From Pseudomonas sp. RIT-PI-r (GTDB lineage: Bacteria; Pseudomonadota; Gammaproteobacteria; Pseudomonadales; Pseudomonadaceae): 64,000 nucleotides of DNA. The position numbers and the translations under genes are program-made. The notes beneath the pieces were generated by a model that saw only the letters and a list, made by a program, of their open reading frames with translations, searched no databases and had not been told where the DNA came from. The stretch covers positions 1 to 64,000 of the forward strand of contig NZ_LIGE01000033.1 of the NCBI RefSeq assembly GCF_001297015.1, read 5' to 3'. How positions within the stretch are numbered: position 1 is the first letter of the stretch; the number at the start of each line of letters is the position of its first letter. Shown here in pieces: positions 35,217-43,253 of this stretch.

Positions 35217-35226
35217 TTGTGTACAA
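35217..35226. promoter_or_regulatory. TTGTGTACAA motif upstream of the purine permease gene
   Basis: Identical to the site before uraH and 131 nt from the permease start. A second dyad, TGACC-ATGC-GGTCA at 35176-35189, lies between it and the gene. Confidence 0.6.
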
Positions 35227-35292
35227 ATAAAGCAAATATTGTTTTTGGTTTTGTTTACGAAAGTTCCGTCGATAGCGATATATCGCCCTTCA

Positions 35293-35378
35293 GGGCCCCA
35301 TCGCTGGCAAGCCAGCTCCCACATTGATCTGTGGCGTACACAAAACATGTGGGAGCTGGCTTGCCAGCGATGGGGCCC
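35293..35378. repeat. inverted repeat, GTGGGAGCTGGCTTGCCAGCGATGGGGCCC family
   Basis: A perfect 32-bp inverted repeat (35293-35324 with 35347-35378), a third REP type in the window. It lies between the MarR gene and the permease promoter. Confidence 0.9.
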
Positions 35379-35384
35379 GAACAG

Positions 35385-35849
35385 TCAATCGAGAACTGCC
35401 TGACTGTTCCCCAACGCCAGATTCACCGCCAACCAGCCATTCACCGCCGCCTCCCCAGCCTCGGCGAACACCCGCTCCAGCAACTTCACCTGCTCACGCC
35501 GCAACGCCTGCTCGAACTTCGCGCCTTCGGCCGTCAACGCAAGCAGCCGCTTTCGCTTGTCAGTTTCAGACGCGACGCTGTCCACCAGATGCATTTCCTG
35601 CAACTGCCGCAACGGCATGTTCAGCGCCTGCTTGCTCACACCGAGCAAGCCGAGCAATTCCTTCACACTCAAATTCGGATACCGCGCGATGAAAAACACA
35701 ATGCGCTGATGCACCCGCGAGAGGCCCCGGCGTTCGAGCATTTCGTCAGCCTTGGCGGTGAACGCCTGATAGCCAAAGAAAAACGCTTCCATCGCCTGTT
35801 GTTGGCTTGCAGGGTTTTTAAGGTCAAGCATGTTGACGTACTCGCTCAA
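35385..35849 (-). CDS. MarR-family transcriptional regulator
   Basis: A 154-residue winged-helix protein. The helix-turn-helix is around NLSVKELLGLLGVSKQALNMPLRQL, and the wing is near VASETDKRKRLLALT. MarR proteins usually repress a divergent gene and are released by a small ligand. The divergently transcribed aminotransferase begins 64 nt away across a perfect palindrome, so it is the likely target. Confidence 0.9.
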   Translation of the reverse strand: MSEYVNMLDLKNPASQQQAMEAFFFGYQAFTAKADEMLERRGLSRVHQRIVFFIARYPNLSVKELLGLLGVSKQALNMPLRQLQEMHLVDSVASETDKRKRLLALTAEGAKFEQALRREQVKLLERVFAEAGEAAVNGWLAVNLALGNSQAVLD

Positions 35850-35863
35850 GCTGTCGTAATTTA

Positions 35864-35880
35864 AGTCAACTAGTTTGACT
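35864..35880. promoter_or_regulatory. MarR operator candidate
   Basis: AGTCAA-CTAGT-TTGACT, perfect 6-bp arms, centred in the 64-nt gap between the MarR gene and the aminotransferase. The spacing and location are typical of a MarR dimer site controlling both promoters. Confidence 0.65.
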
Positions 35881-35913
35881 CATTTTTCGTCCGCCTCGCT
35901 ACCGGTGACCCCC

Positions 35914-37080
35914 ATGGCTTTTTCCGAACGTGTCTCGCGCCTTAAAAGTTCTTTGATCCGTGAAATCCTTGCCGCCGCCCAGCGCCCGGAGGTGATGTCG
36001 TTCGCTGGCGGCTTGCCTGCTGAAGCCATGTTGCCCAAGGTTGAGTGGGCCGACATGCCGCTGTCGCTCGGTCAATACGGCATGAGCGAAGGCGAGCCGG
36101 CATTGCGCGAGGCTCTGGCGGCGGAGGCGAGGGCACTGGGGCTGGAATGTCAGGCGAGTCAGGTGCTGGTGGTCAGCGGCTCCCAGCAAACCCTCGATCT
36201 GGCGGCCAAGCTGTACATCGACAAGGGCACGGAAATCCTGCTCGAAGCGCCGACCTATCTCGCCGCCCTGCAAATTTTCCAATTGTTCGGCGCCGATTGC
36301 CTGACCGTTCCGCAAGAGTCCGATGGTCCGAACCTGGTGCAGTTGCGCAGTCGTCTGGAGCAGCATCGTCCGGCGTTTATCTATCTGATCCCGACGTTCC
36401 AGAACCCGTCAGCCGTGCGCTACAGCGAAGCCAAACGCGCCGCCGTTGCGGCATTGCTCGATGAATTCGGCGTCACCCTGATCGAAGACGAGCCTTACCG
36501 CGAACTGACTTTCGATGGCGGCAGCGCCAAGCCGATTGCCGGACGCCTGCAGAAATCCAGCTGGATCTACACCGGTACGGTGTCGAAAACCTTGCTGCCG
36601 GGTTTGCGCGTCGGCTACCTGATCGCCAGCCCGGACCTGTTTCCGCATTTGCTCAAACTCAAGCAATCAGCGGATCTGCACACCAACCGCATCGGGCAGT
36701 GGCAGGCGTTGCAGTGGATCGGCACTGAGAAATATCAGCAGCATTTGAGCGAATTGCGTGGCTTCTACCGCCAGCGTCGGGATGCGTTTCAAGCGGCGCT
36801 GGAAACGCATTTTGCTGATCTGGCCGACTGGAACATGCCCCAGGGTGGGCTGTTTTTCTGGCTGACGTTGAAGCAACCGCTGGATACGCGAACATTACTC
36901 AATGGAGCGTTGGCCAATGATGTGGCGTTTATGCCGGGGGAGCCGTTTTTTCCCGAGCCGGATAATCATCATGGGCATTTGCGCTTGAATTTCAGCCATA
37001 TCGATCCGGCGCGGCTGGATGAAGGGCTCAAGCGATTGGCGGCAGTGATACGACAGGCGCAGCTGGATAAAGCGGCGTGA
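35914..37080 (+). CDS. PLP-dependent class I/II aminotransferase (2-aminoadipate-aminotransferase-like)
   Basis: A 388-residue fold-type I aminotransferase related to LysN/MocR aminotransferase domains. It shows SFAGGLPAEAMLP at the N-terminus, SGSQQTLDLAAKL, PTFQNPSAVRYSEAKR, EDEPYRELTF and the PLP lysine in TGTVSKTLLPGLRVGYL. The C-terminus contains LRLNFSH, with the carboxylate-binding Arg. I chose the ATG at 35914 (MAFSERVSRL); a TTG at 35875 would start inside the MarR operator. The amino donor is unknown. Regulation by the divergent MarR is likely. Confidence 0.87.
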   Translation: MAFSERVSRLKSSLIREILAAAQRPEVMSFAGGLPAEAMLPKVEWADMPLSLGQYGMSEGEPALREALAAEARALGLECQASQVLVVSGSQQTLDLAAKLYIDKGTEILLEAPTYLAALQIFQLFGADCLTVPQESDGPNLVQLRSRLEQHRPAFIYLIPTFQNPSAVRYSEAKRAAVAALLDEFGVTLIEDEPYRELTFDGGSAKPIAGRLQKSSWIYTGTVSKTLLPGLRVGYLIASPDLFPHLLKLKQSADLHTNRIGQWQALQWIGTEKYQQHLSELRGFYRQRRDAFQAALETHFADLADWNMPQGGLFFWLTLKQPLDTRTLLNGALANDVAFMPGEPFFPEPDNHHGHLRLNFSHIDPARLDEGLKRLAAVIRQAQLDKAA

Positions 37081-37084
37081 AAAA

Positions 37085-37115
37085 AATAAACCGGCTCATG
37101 GGCCGGTTTATTTTT
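37085..37115. terminator. bidirectional intrinsic terminator
   Basis: AATAAACCGGC (37085-37095) pairs with 37102-37112 and is flanked by A and T runs on both sides, directly after the aminotransferase stop. Confidence 0.9.
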
Positions 37116-37146
37116 GTCTGGGATTTTTGGTGCCTGGATTGGCCTC

Positions 37147-37210
37147 ATCGCGAGCAGGCTCACTCCTACAAGGGAACGCATTCCAAATGTAGGAGTGAGC
37201 CTGCTCGCGA
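37147..37210. repeat. REPIN, GTAGGAGTGAGCCTGCTCGCGAT family, inverted orientation
   Basis: ATCGCGAGCAGGCTCACTCC begins at 37147 and its complement ends at 37210, so the arms face outward relative to the other copies. Confidence 0.85.
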
Positions 37211-37238
37211 AGGGGCCATCAGCCCCAATACAGAATCA

Positions 37239-37610
37239 TCAGACCGCCGCGAAGCGCTTATCCAGATAATCAATAATCACCTTGGACTCATACATCCAGG
37301 TCGTCTGGCCATTCTCTTCAATGCGCAAGCAAGGCACCTTGATCCGGCCACCCTGTTCCAGCAGTGCCTGACGATCCTGCTCGTTATTCTTCGCATCCTT
37401 CAGCGCCACCGGCACATTCAGGCGACGCAGCGTGCGGCGGGTTTTCACGCAGAACGGGCAGGCGTGGAACTGATACAAGGTCAGGTCTTTTGCAGCGGCA
37501 TCCACCTGAGCCTGAGCAGCGGCGGAGCGTTTTTTCTTGCCCGGACGGGTGATGAAGTCGATGAAGATAACCAGTTGGCCGAGGCCGACACGAAGCGCTT
37601 TGACGAACAC
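37239..37610 (-). CDS. glutaredoxin / GST-N-terminal-like protein with N-terminal hydrophobic segment
   Basis: A 123-residue protein with a thioredoxin-fold domain. CPFCVKTRR gives the redox CxxC, IKVPCLRI holds the cis-Pro and YESKVIIDYLDKRF the glutathione-binding end. Residues ~4-20 (KALRVGLGQLVIFIDFI) are hydrophobic and followed by a basic RPGKKKR stretch, suggesting attachment to the inner membrane facing the cytoplasm. The GTG at 37610 has a GAGG upstream and is preferred to a TTG at 37631. Probable thiol-disulfide or glutathione-linked function. The partner is unknown. Confidence 0.8.
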   Translation of the reverse strand: MFVKALRVGLGQLVIFIDFITRPGKKKRSAAAQAQVDAAAKDLTLYQFHACPFCVKTRRTLRRLNVPVALKDAKNNEQDRQALLEQGGRIKVPCLRIEENGQTTWMYESKVIIDYLDKRFAAV

Positions 37611-37671
37611 GTTGAAAGCCTCACGGTGCAAATAAAGAAAGGCGCGCAGCTTACCCGATTTTTCACGGACG

Positions 37672-37701
37672 AAAAAAAACCGGCGATGAATGCCGGTTTT
37701 C
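37672..37701 (-). terminator. intrinsic terminator of folE
   Basis: AAAACCGGC (37676-37684) pairs with GCCGGTTTT (37692-37700). On the minus strand the stem is followed by a T tract. It lies 14 nt beyond the folE stop. Confidence 0.85.
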
Positions 37702-37714
37702 TTCGTGCTGCAGA

Positions 37715-38260
37715 TTACTTGATCAGGCTGAGAAACTCGCTGCGAGTCGCGGCATTTTCGCGGAACTCACCGAGCATCACCGAAGTGATCATCGACGAAT
37801 TCTGTTTCTCGACACCGCGCATCATCATGCACATGTGCTTGGCCTCGATCACCACCGCCACGCCCAGCGCGCCGGTAACTTGTTGCACAGCATCGGCGAT
37901 CTGACGGCTGAGGTTTTCCTGAATCTGCAGGCGACGGGCGTACATGTCGACGATCCGCGCGACCTTGGACAGGCCCAGCACTTTGCCGCTCGGGATGTAC
38001 GCAACGTGCGCCTTGCCGATAAACGGCAGCAGGTGGTGTTCGCACAACGAGTACAACTCGATGTCCTTGACCAGCACCATTTCGCTGTTGTCGGAGCTGA
38101 ACAGGGCACCGTTGGTGACCTCTTCGAGCGTCTGTTCATAACCGCGGCAGAGGTACTGCATGGCTTTGGCGGCACGCTTTGGCGTGTCGAGCAGGCCCTC
38201 GCGGGACACGTCCTCGCCCAATTGGCCGAGAATCGCGGTGTAATTCTGTTCCAGGGACAT
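37715..38260 (-). CDS. folE: GTP cyclohydrolase I
   Basis: A 181-residue enzyme converting GTP to dihydroneopterin triphosphate, the first step of folate synthesis. Zinc ligands are in SLCEHHLLPF and the Cys of EAKHMCMMMRG, and KVARIVDMYARRLQIQE forms the active-site region. The ATG at 38260 (MSLEQNYTAIL) has an AGGTAG Shine-Dalgarno. The frame is open 17 codons further up, without support. Confidence 0.96.
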   Translation of the reverse strand: MSLEQNYTAILGQLGEDVSREGLLDTPKRAAKAMQYLCRGYEQTLEEVTNGALFSSDNSEMVLVKDIELYSLCEHHLLPFIGKAHVAYIPSGKVLGLSKVARIVDMYARRLQIQENLSRQIADAVQQVTGALGVAVVIEAKHMCMMMRGVEKQNSSMITSVMLGEFRENAATRSEFLSLIK

Positions 38261-38337
38261 GAAACTACCTGTGGGGATTTTCGCAAAGGGCAAGGGTACG
38301 GTGGCGGACACAACCCTGCAAGTTCGGTGTAACGGGA

Positions 38338-38895
38338 TTATTCGTCGCGACCTTCCATCATCGTGCGTTTAAGCATCACGTAAACCGCACCGGCCCCGCC
38401 GTGTTTGGCCTGGCACGAGCAGAACCCGAGTACCTGCGCATGTTGACGCAGCCAGGTGTTGACGTGGCTTTTGATCATCGGCCGCTTGCCGTCCAGGCGC
38501 ACAGCCTTGCCGTGGGTGACGCGCACGCAGCGGATTTCGAATCGGGTCGCTTCAGCGAGAAAGGCCCAGAGGGTTTCGCGGGCTTTCTCGACGCTCATGC
38601 CATGCAGGTCGAGGCTGCCTTCGAACGGGATCTGGCCGACCTTGAGCTTGCGCATCTGACTTTCCTGCACGCCGTCACGCGCCCACATCAACTCGTCTTC
38701 CGGGCCGACGTCGATCACGAACTGATCGGACAGACCATCAACGGTAGCGGTGTCAGTGCGCACGGTGGCGGACTGGCGCAGCTTGGCGATCTGCGCGCGG
38801 TCAGCCTTGGGTTTGCCGGTGTCGGCGCGGTCGTGTTTGATCGGCTTGACGCCGCGCAACTCGTTTTTGAACAGTGAAAAATCGTCGTCTTGCAT
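38338..38895 (-). CDS. Smr-domain protein
   Basis: A 185-residue protein with a C-terminal Smr (small MutS-related) nuclease-type domain. LDLHGMSVEKA and RCVRVTHGKA are the two Smr signatures, preceded by a charged N-terminal half. E. coli SmrA/SmrB-type proteins cleave nucleic acids, and SmrB acts on mRNA at collided ribosomes. The start at 38895 has a GGAGG Shine-Dalgarno. It lies upstream of folE on the same strand, 77 nt apart. Confidence 0.9.
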   Translation of the reverse strand: MQDDDFSLFKNELRGVKPIKHDRADTGKPKADRAQIAKLRQSATVRTDTATVDGLSDQFVIDVGPEDELMWARDGVQESQMRKLKVGQIPFEGSLDLHGMSVEKARETLWAFLAEATRFEIRCVRVTHGKAVRLDGKRPMIKSHVNTWLRQHAQVLGFCSCQAKHGGAGAVYVMLKRTMMEGRDE

Positions 38896-38939
38896 GTCAG
38901 CCTCCGCGAAGGGCGGCCAGTTTACCCAAGTCGAAACAA

Positions 38940-38967
38940 AACGGCCCGGCAAAAAGCCAGGCCGGTG
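38940..38967 (-). terminator. intrinsic terminator of the 106-residue membrane protein gene
   Basis: An ACGGCCCGGC stem with a partly matching partner (GCCAGGCCGGT) and an A-rich loop. On the minus strand it is followed by TTTTG, immediately beyond the stop at 38970. Confidence 0.65.
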
Positions 38968-38969
38968 AG

Positions 38970-39290
38970 TCAGTCGTGTTTTTTCATCAGGTGCGGGGAC
39001 ATGTTCAGTTCCCGCGATTGCCGTGCGCGACGGCGGCAGCGGCGCCACAAGGCAACACCGAAATACAGAAACAGCAAACCGACCGCCAGAATGATCGCCG
39101 AGCCCATCGGCGTGGCGTTCAAGTCACCGAGTGCCGGTGGGCGCCCGAGCAGGCTGGCCGCCCCGGCCATCGCCAGCAGCACACCGAACGTCGCCAGAAT
39201 GGCGGCGATCGCTGCGCCGAATCGAAAACGCCAGTTGCTTTGGCCTTTGGGCCGCAAGCGGCGTGCGTCAAATCCATCGGATAACTTCAT
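38970..39290 (-). CDS. 106-residue membrane protein of unknown function
   Basis: Two hydrophobic segments (FGAAIAAILATFGVLLAMAG and SAIILAVGLLFLYFGVAL) separated by a short loop, followed by a strongly basic cytoplasmic tail (RRCRRRARQSRE). The ATG at 39290 has a GAGGAAGG Shine-Dalgarno and is preferred to the TTG 15 nt upstream. I do not recognise the family. It is conserved in position beside smr in pseudomonads as far as I can recall. Confidence 0.75.
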   Translation of the reverse strand: MKLSDGFDARRLRPKGQSNWRFRFGAAIAAILATFGVLLAMAGAASLLGRPPALGDLNATPMGSAIILAVGLLFLYFGVALWRRCRRRARQSRELNMSPHLMKKHD

Positions 39291-39420
39291 TCCGACCTTC
39301 CTCAATGGGTATCGGCCCTTCGACCGGGAGTTGACCGGGTTGTTCCTGAGGCTATGGCATTTGCGGCAAATGAGAGGGTTTTGCGGATGAGCGGCGCCGT
39401 GAGCCGCTCATCAAAGCAGA

Positions 39421-40011
39421 TCAGATCAGGTCCTGAGTCAGCGCGAGGGTGGCGAAGTTGTCCGCCATGATCGCCATTTCGGCTTCCTGCACCACGGCGG
39501 CGCTGAGCACGCGGCCCTTGAATGGCAGATCACGGGTGGCGCAGGCGTCTTCCACCAGGGTGCAGCGGAAACCCAGGTTCTTCGCCGCACGCACGGTGGT
39601 GCTGACGCTGGAATGGCTCATGAAACCGCAGACGATCAGGTCCAGCGAGCCAAGGTTTTGCAGACGATCGAGTAATTCGGTGCCATGGAAGGCGCTCGGC
39701 AGCAGTTTGCCGATAATGGTTTCATCACCTTGTGGCTCCAGGCCCGGGATGAATTCGCCGCGTTCGCCCTGCGGGTCGAACAGGCCACCGACGGTGCCGA
39801 GATGACGCACGTGCACGATCGGCCGACCGGCTGCACGGGCTGCGGCAACCACTTGTTTGATGTTCGCGACGGCCGCGTCCATGCCGCTCAGTGCCAGCGG
39901 GCCACTGAGATATTCTTTCTGGGCATCGATGATGACCACGGTGGCATGGCTCAGTGTGGCCGCTGCGTAACCGCGACCGCTGAGTTGAAACATCGTTTTT
40001 GGAACGGACAT
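39421..40011 (-). CDS. isochorismatase-fold protein lacking the catalytic cysteine
   Basis: A 196-residue protein of the isochorismatase-like hydrolase family. The catalytic Asp (IIDAQ, D29) and Lys (GKLLPSAFHG, K102) are present. At the usual nucleophile position the motif reads GFMSHSSVSTTVR, with Ser135 where cysteine hydrolases have Cys. True isochorismatases also lack that Cys, so it may hydrolyse an ester or vinyl ether, or use Ser. The ATG at 40011 is preceded by AAGGAG. It is divergent from prmB. Confidence 0.85.
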   Translation of the reverse strand: MSVPKTMFQLSGRGYAAATLSHATVVIIDAQKEYLSGPLALSGMDAAVANIKQVVAAARAAGRPIVHVRHLGTVGGLFDPQGERGEFIPGLEPQGDETIIGKLLPSAFHGTELLDRLQNLGSLDLIVCGFMSHSSVSTTVRAAKNLGFRCTLVEDACATRDLPFKGRVLSAAVVQEAEMAIMADNFATLALTQDLI

Positions 40012-40249
40012 TCTGGGGCTCCTTGGGGTGGGGCTTTTGCGACATTGTCCTCTGGCTGAGCGGTTCTGTGAATCGCTACCATCGTAGGCACCGTCGTTAT
40101 TGGCCTGCAGCGTTGTCAAGTTACACGTTCTGTTCAACGGCTGGTGCAAAAAACAGAAAACTCCTACCGTCGCCCGGATGATTTTCCTGCGTCGTCGTCA
40201 TGCGTTTTGGCTGGTAGAATCGCCAGTCGTTTTTTCAGGAGTTTTGCCC

Positions 40250-41158
40250 GTGATCACTTCCCGACTTCGTACCCTGCGCGACCACATCCGTTGGGCCGTC
40301 AGCCGCTTCCATGGGGAGGATCTGTTTTTCGGCCATGGTACCGACAACGCCTGGGACGAAGCCCGGCAGCTCGTGCTGGGAGCGTTGCACCTGCCATGGG
40401 AAATCGCCGACAGCTACCTCGACTGCGCACTGGAAGACGATGAGTTGGTCAATCTGCAACGCCTGCTCAAGCGTCGTATCGAGGAACGCATTCCGACCGC
40501 TTACCTGTTGGGCGAGGCGTGGTTCTGCGGCATGTCGTTCATCGTCGATGAGCGCGTGTTGATCCCGCGTTCACCTATCGGCGAACTGATCGAAAACCAT
40601 TTTGCCCCGTGGATCGGCACCGAACCGGCGCGGATTCTCGACCTGTGCACCGGTTCCGGTTGCATCGGCATCGCCTGCGCCTACGAGTTCCAGAACGCCG
40701 AAGTGGTGCTGGCGGACCTTTCGTTCGAAGCGCTGGAAGTGGCCAACCAGAACATTGAGCGTCATGGCGTCGATGAGCGCGTGTACACCGTGCAGGGCGA
40801 TGGTTTCGATGGCTTGCCGGGTCAGCGTTTCGATTTGATCGTGTCGAACCCGCCTTATGTGGATGCGGAAGATTTCGCCGACATGCCCGACGAATATCAG
40901 CACGAGCCCGAGCTGGGCCTGGCGTGTGGCGATGATGGTTTGAATCTGGTTCGACGCATGCTTGCCGAAGCGGCGGATCACTTGACCGAGAAGGGGTTGT
41001 TGATCGTTGAGGTGGGCAACAGCCAGGTGCACGTTGAAGCGCTGTACCCGGAAGTCGATTTTGCCTGGCTCGACTTCGAGCGCGGCGGGCATGGTGTGTT
41101 CATGTTGACAGCGGAGCAGTGCCGCGATCATCAGGCCTTGTTCGCTTCCCGCGTCTAA
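40250..41158 (+). CDS. prmB: ribosomal protein uL3 N5-glutamine methyltransferase
   Basis: A 302-residue SAM-dependent methyltransferase that modifies a glutamine of ribosomal protein L3 (uL3). The Rossmann motif is ILDLCTGSGCIGIACA, and the catalytic NPPY is in IVSNPPYVDAEDF, as in PrmB/PrmC/HemK enzymes. The GTG start at 40250 follows CAGGAG. The longer N-terminal frame is non-coding in character. Confidence 0.95.
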   Translation: MITSRLRTLRDHIRWAVSRFHGEDLFFGHGTDNAWDEARQLVLGALHLPWEIADSYLDCALEDDELVNLQRLLKRRIEERIPTAYLLGEAWFCGMSFIVDERVLIPRSPIGELIENHFAPWIGTEPARILDLCTGSGCIGIACAYEFQNAEVVLADLSFEALEVANQNIERHGVDERVYTVQGDGFDGLPGQRFDLIVSNPPYVDAEDFADMPDEYQHEPELGLACGDDGLNLVRRMLAEAADHLTEKGLLIVEVGNSQVHVEALYPEVDFAWLDFERGGHGVFMLTAEQCRDHQALFASRV

Positions 41159-41165
41159 TCAAGAC

Positions 41166-41274
41166 TGATCATTCCCACGCTCTGCGTGGGAATGCCTCAA
41201 TGGACGCTCTGCGTCCGCTGTTGGGACGCGGAGCGTCCGGGGCTGCATTCCCACGCGGAGCGTGGGAACGATCA
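41166..41274. repeat. hairpin-rich TGATCATTCCCACGCTC... repeat, second copy
   Basis: The same architecture as 29423-29534: CCACGCTCTGCGTGG, GGACGCTCTGCGTCC, GGACGCGGAGCGTCC and a closing CCACGCGGAGCGTGG. It separates the converging prmB and the 263-residue unknown gene. Confidence 0.85.
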
Positions 41275-41278
41275 GCCA

Positions 41279-42070
41279 TCAGCGGTGCGTGGCAATCCAG
41301 ATCAACAGCCCTGCCTGAAACACCGCAAACGCCACCAGACAGGTAATGGTGAAACGCAAGCCAGCGTCTTCACGCTTGAACTTGCTGACCTTGTCTTCCT
41401 GCTTCTTCAGCTTCACTTCCTGCTCGGCCAGATTCTGCTCGGCCTGTTGAAGCATTTGCGCCGCTTCAAGAATCTCGACGATCTGCAGCTTTTCGCTGTT
41501 CCAGTCGCCGAGCAAATCGCCAACCTGCACTTCCTTGACGCTGCCCTTCAAATGCTGGGCATCGGCATAGACCACATCAAAACCATGCACACGCAGGAAA
41601 TGATCGCGACGCAGACGGGTGTCTTCGTTCAGCGCGTCCTTGTTGTTCAGGTCCATGCCGTCGACGGTGTAGGTCGGCCAACGCTTTTTCACCCAATTGA
41701 TGCCTTGGGCGGCCATGTAGCGGCCGATGCCACGGTTCATCGGTTCGATCTGCAAGCCGCTGTCGGGGCCGAAGTGAACACGCTTGGTTGTGTGATCCAC
41801 CCACACGTCCAATTGATTCTGCTCTTTGCGTACGCGCTGGCCCGGCAGTTTGATCGCCATGCGCATCAGGCTTTTTTCTTTGCTGTTGCGCTCGGCGTAA
41901 CCGAATTCGACGAAGCGCAACGGCCTCCCGCCCGTGTTGCGATCGGTCTGCAGCGGGGCCAGGCGGAGCATCTTGTGGTGCTCGACGTGGACATCCGCCC
42001 ACGGCAGCTCGACCGCTGGCGGTGCGTCTTTTTCCGCGGTGGTGTCGGGTGAAGTCTGGGTATCAGTCAT
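41279..42070 (-). CDS. 263-residue tail-anchored protein of unknown function
   Basis: The N-terminal two thirds look soluble and basic (LRFVEFGYAERNSKEKS, DVWVDHTTKRVHFGP). A coiled coil of about 45 residues follows (AAQMLQQAEQNLAEQEVKLKKQEDKVSKFK). It ends with one membrane span (FTITCLVAFAVFQAGLLIWIA) and a three-residue tail. No signal peptide. The topology is that of a cytoplasmic protein anchored by its C-terminus. No family recognised. Confidence 0.75.
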   Translation of the reverse strand: MTDTQTSPDTTAEKDAPPAVELPWADVHVEHHKMLRLAPLQTDRNTGGRPLRFVEFGYAERNSKEKSLMRMAIKLPGQRVRKEQNQLDVWVDHTTKRVHFGPDSGLQIEPMNRGIGRYMAAQGINWVKKRWPTYTVDGMDLNNKDALNEDTRLRRDHFLRVHGFDVVYADAQHLKGSVKEVQVGDLLGDWNSEKLQIVEILEAAQMLQQAEQNLAEQEVKLKKQEDKVSKFKREDAGLRFTITCLVAFAVFQAGLLIWIATHR

Positions 42071-42172
42071 AACGGCGAGATCCTGTCCAAGCCCTGCTTG
42101 TCGCTAGCCATTGCGCTGGCGACAAAGGCTTATCGGCCGTTTCTTTCAGGACTAGAGGGTAAACGGCGCTTA

Positions 42173-43123
42173 TCAGGTGCGAAGTCCGTCAATAAACTCG
42201 ATGATCTTCGCGCCGAGCTCTGCGGCCAGTGGCAAATTCGCATCCTTGTAGGAGGCCAGTTGCCGCTTCATATCGTTGTGCACAATGCGCATGACATGGT
42301 TCATGCCTTCGATCACCACCAGTTCGGCGTCCGGTTTGGCAGCCTTGAGCAGCTTCGCGTCATCCACGCCGACCTGAATGTCGTTACTGCCTTGAACAAT
42401 CAGCGCTGGCATCTTCAGTTGCGCGAAAGCCTTGGCCGGATCCTGACGGAACAGCGAAATCAGATACGGCTGCACACTCGGGCGGAAAATCACCTGCAAT
42501 GGTTGCGGCACATTGTCATCGGTGTGGCCGGCCTTGAGGCTGTCGAGCAGTTCGTTGCTGCGCAGCATCAAGGGTGGCGGCAGGCTGCGGGCCAGTTGTT
42601 CGCGGATCACCTGATCGACCGGACGGGCGCTGCCAGAGAGGGAAATTACTGCTGCAGCATCTGCCGTCGGTGCCGCCAGCGTGGCAATCATCGCGCCTTC
42701 GCTGTGGCCCAGCAGAATCAACTTGCCGAAACGCGGATCAGCCTTGAGCTTGCGCGCCCAGGCCTGCGCATCGGCGACATAGGCTTCGACCGACAAATTG
42801 CGCTCATCCGGCGTCGCCGCCAGGCTCGCGGCCACGCCGCGCTTGTCGTAGCGCACGCTGGCGATATTGTGTTTGGCCAGCACCCAGGCCAGGCGCTTGA
42901 GGCTGTCGTTGCGCCCGCCGTCGGGGTTGTTTCCGTCACGATCCGTAGGACCCGAGCCAGAAATGATCAGGACAACCGGCACCGGGTTGTCGGACTTTGG
43001 CAGCAACAGCGAGCCGAAAAGCTCGCCGGTGCCGGTATCCAAAGTTACCGGGCGTTGTAGGACCGTCGCTTGGGCAAAGCCCGTAAAGAGGGTAAGACTC
43101 AAGAGCAAAACTCGCAGCATCAT
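42173..43123 (-). CDS. secreted alpha/beta-hydrolase
   Basis: A 316-residue protein with a signal peptide (MMLRVLLLSLTLFTGFAQA), so periplasmic. It has an alpha/beta fold: VVLIISGSGPTDRDGNN (oxyanion region), nucleophile elbow LGHSEGA, acid residue near IVQGSNDIQVGVDD and the histidine in EGMNHVMR. Probably an esterase or acyl-hydrolase. The 14 extra codons upstream of 43123 are not convincing. It is divergent from aroC, 130 nt apart. Confidence 0.87.
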   Translation of the reverse strand: MMLRVLLLSLTLFTGFAQATVLQRPVTLDTGTGELFGSLLLPKSDNPVPVVLIISGSGPTDRDGNNPDGGRNDSLKRLAWVLAKHNIASVRYDKRGVAASLAATPDERNLSVEAYVADAQAWARKLKADPRFGKLILLGHSEGAMIATLAAPTADAAAVISLSGSARPVDQVIREQLARSLPPPLMLRSNELLDSLKAGHTDDNVPQPLQVIFRPSVQPYLISLFRQDPAKAFAQLKMPALIVQGSNDIQVGVDDAKLLKAAKPDAELVVIEGMNHVMRIVHNDMKRQLASYKDANLPLAAELGAKIIEFIDGLRT

Positions 43124-43253
43124 CACGCCATCATTGGTCAAGGTGCCGGTTGGACTCGCCAACACCGCTAAGGTTCGAGGATGAACTACTCGGTTAGCCT
43201 GCGTATACTGGCGCGCATCACGAATTTGGGTTTGATTTCACGGAGCGTCCTGC

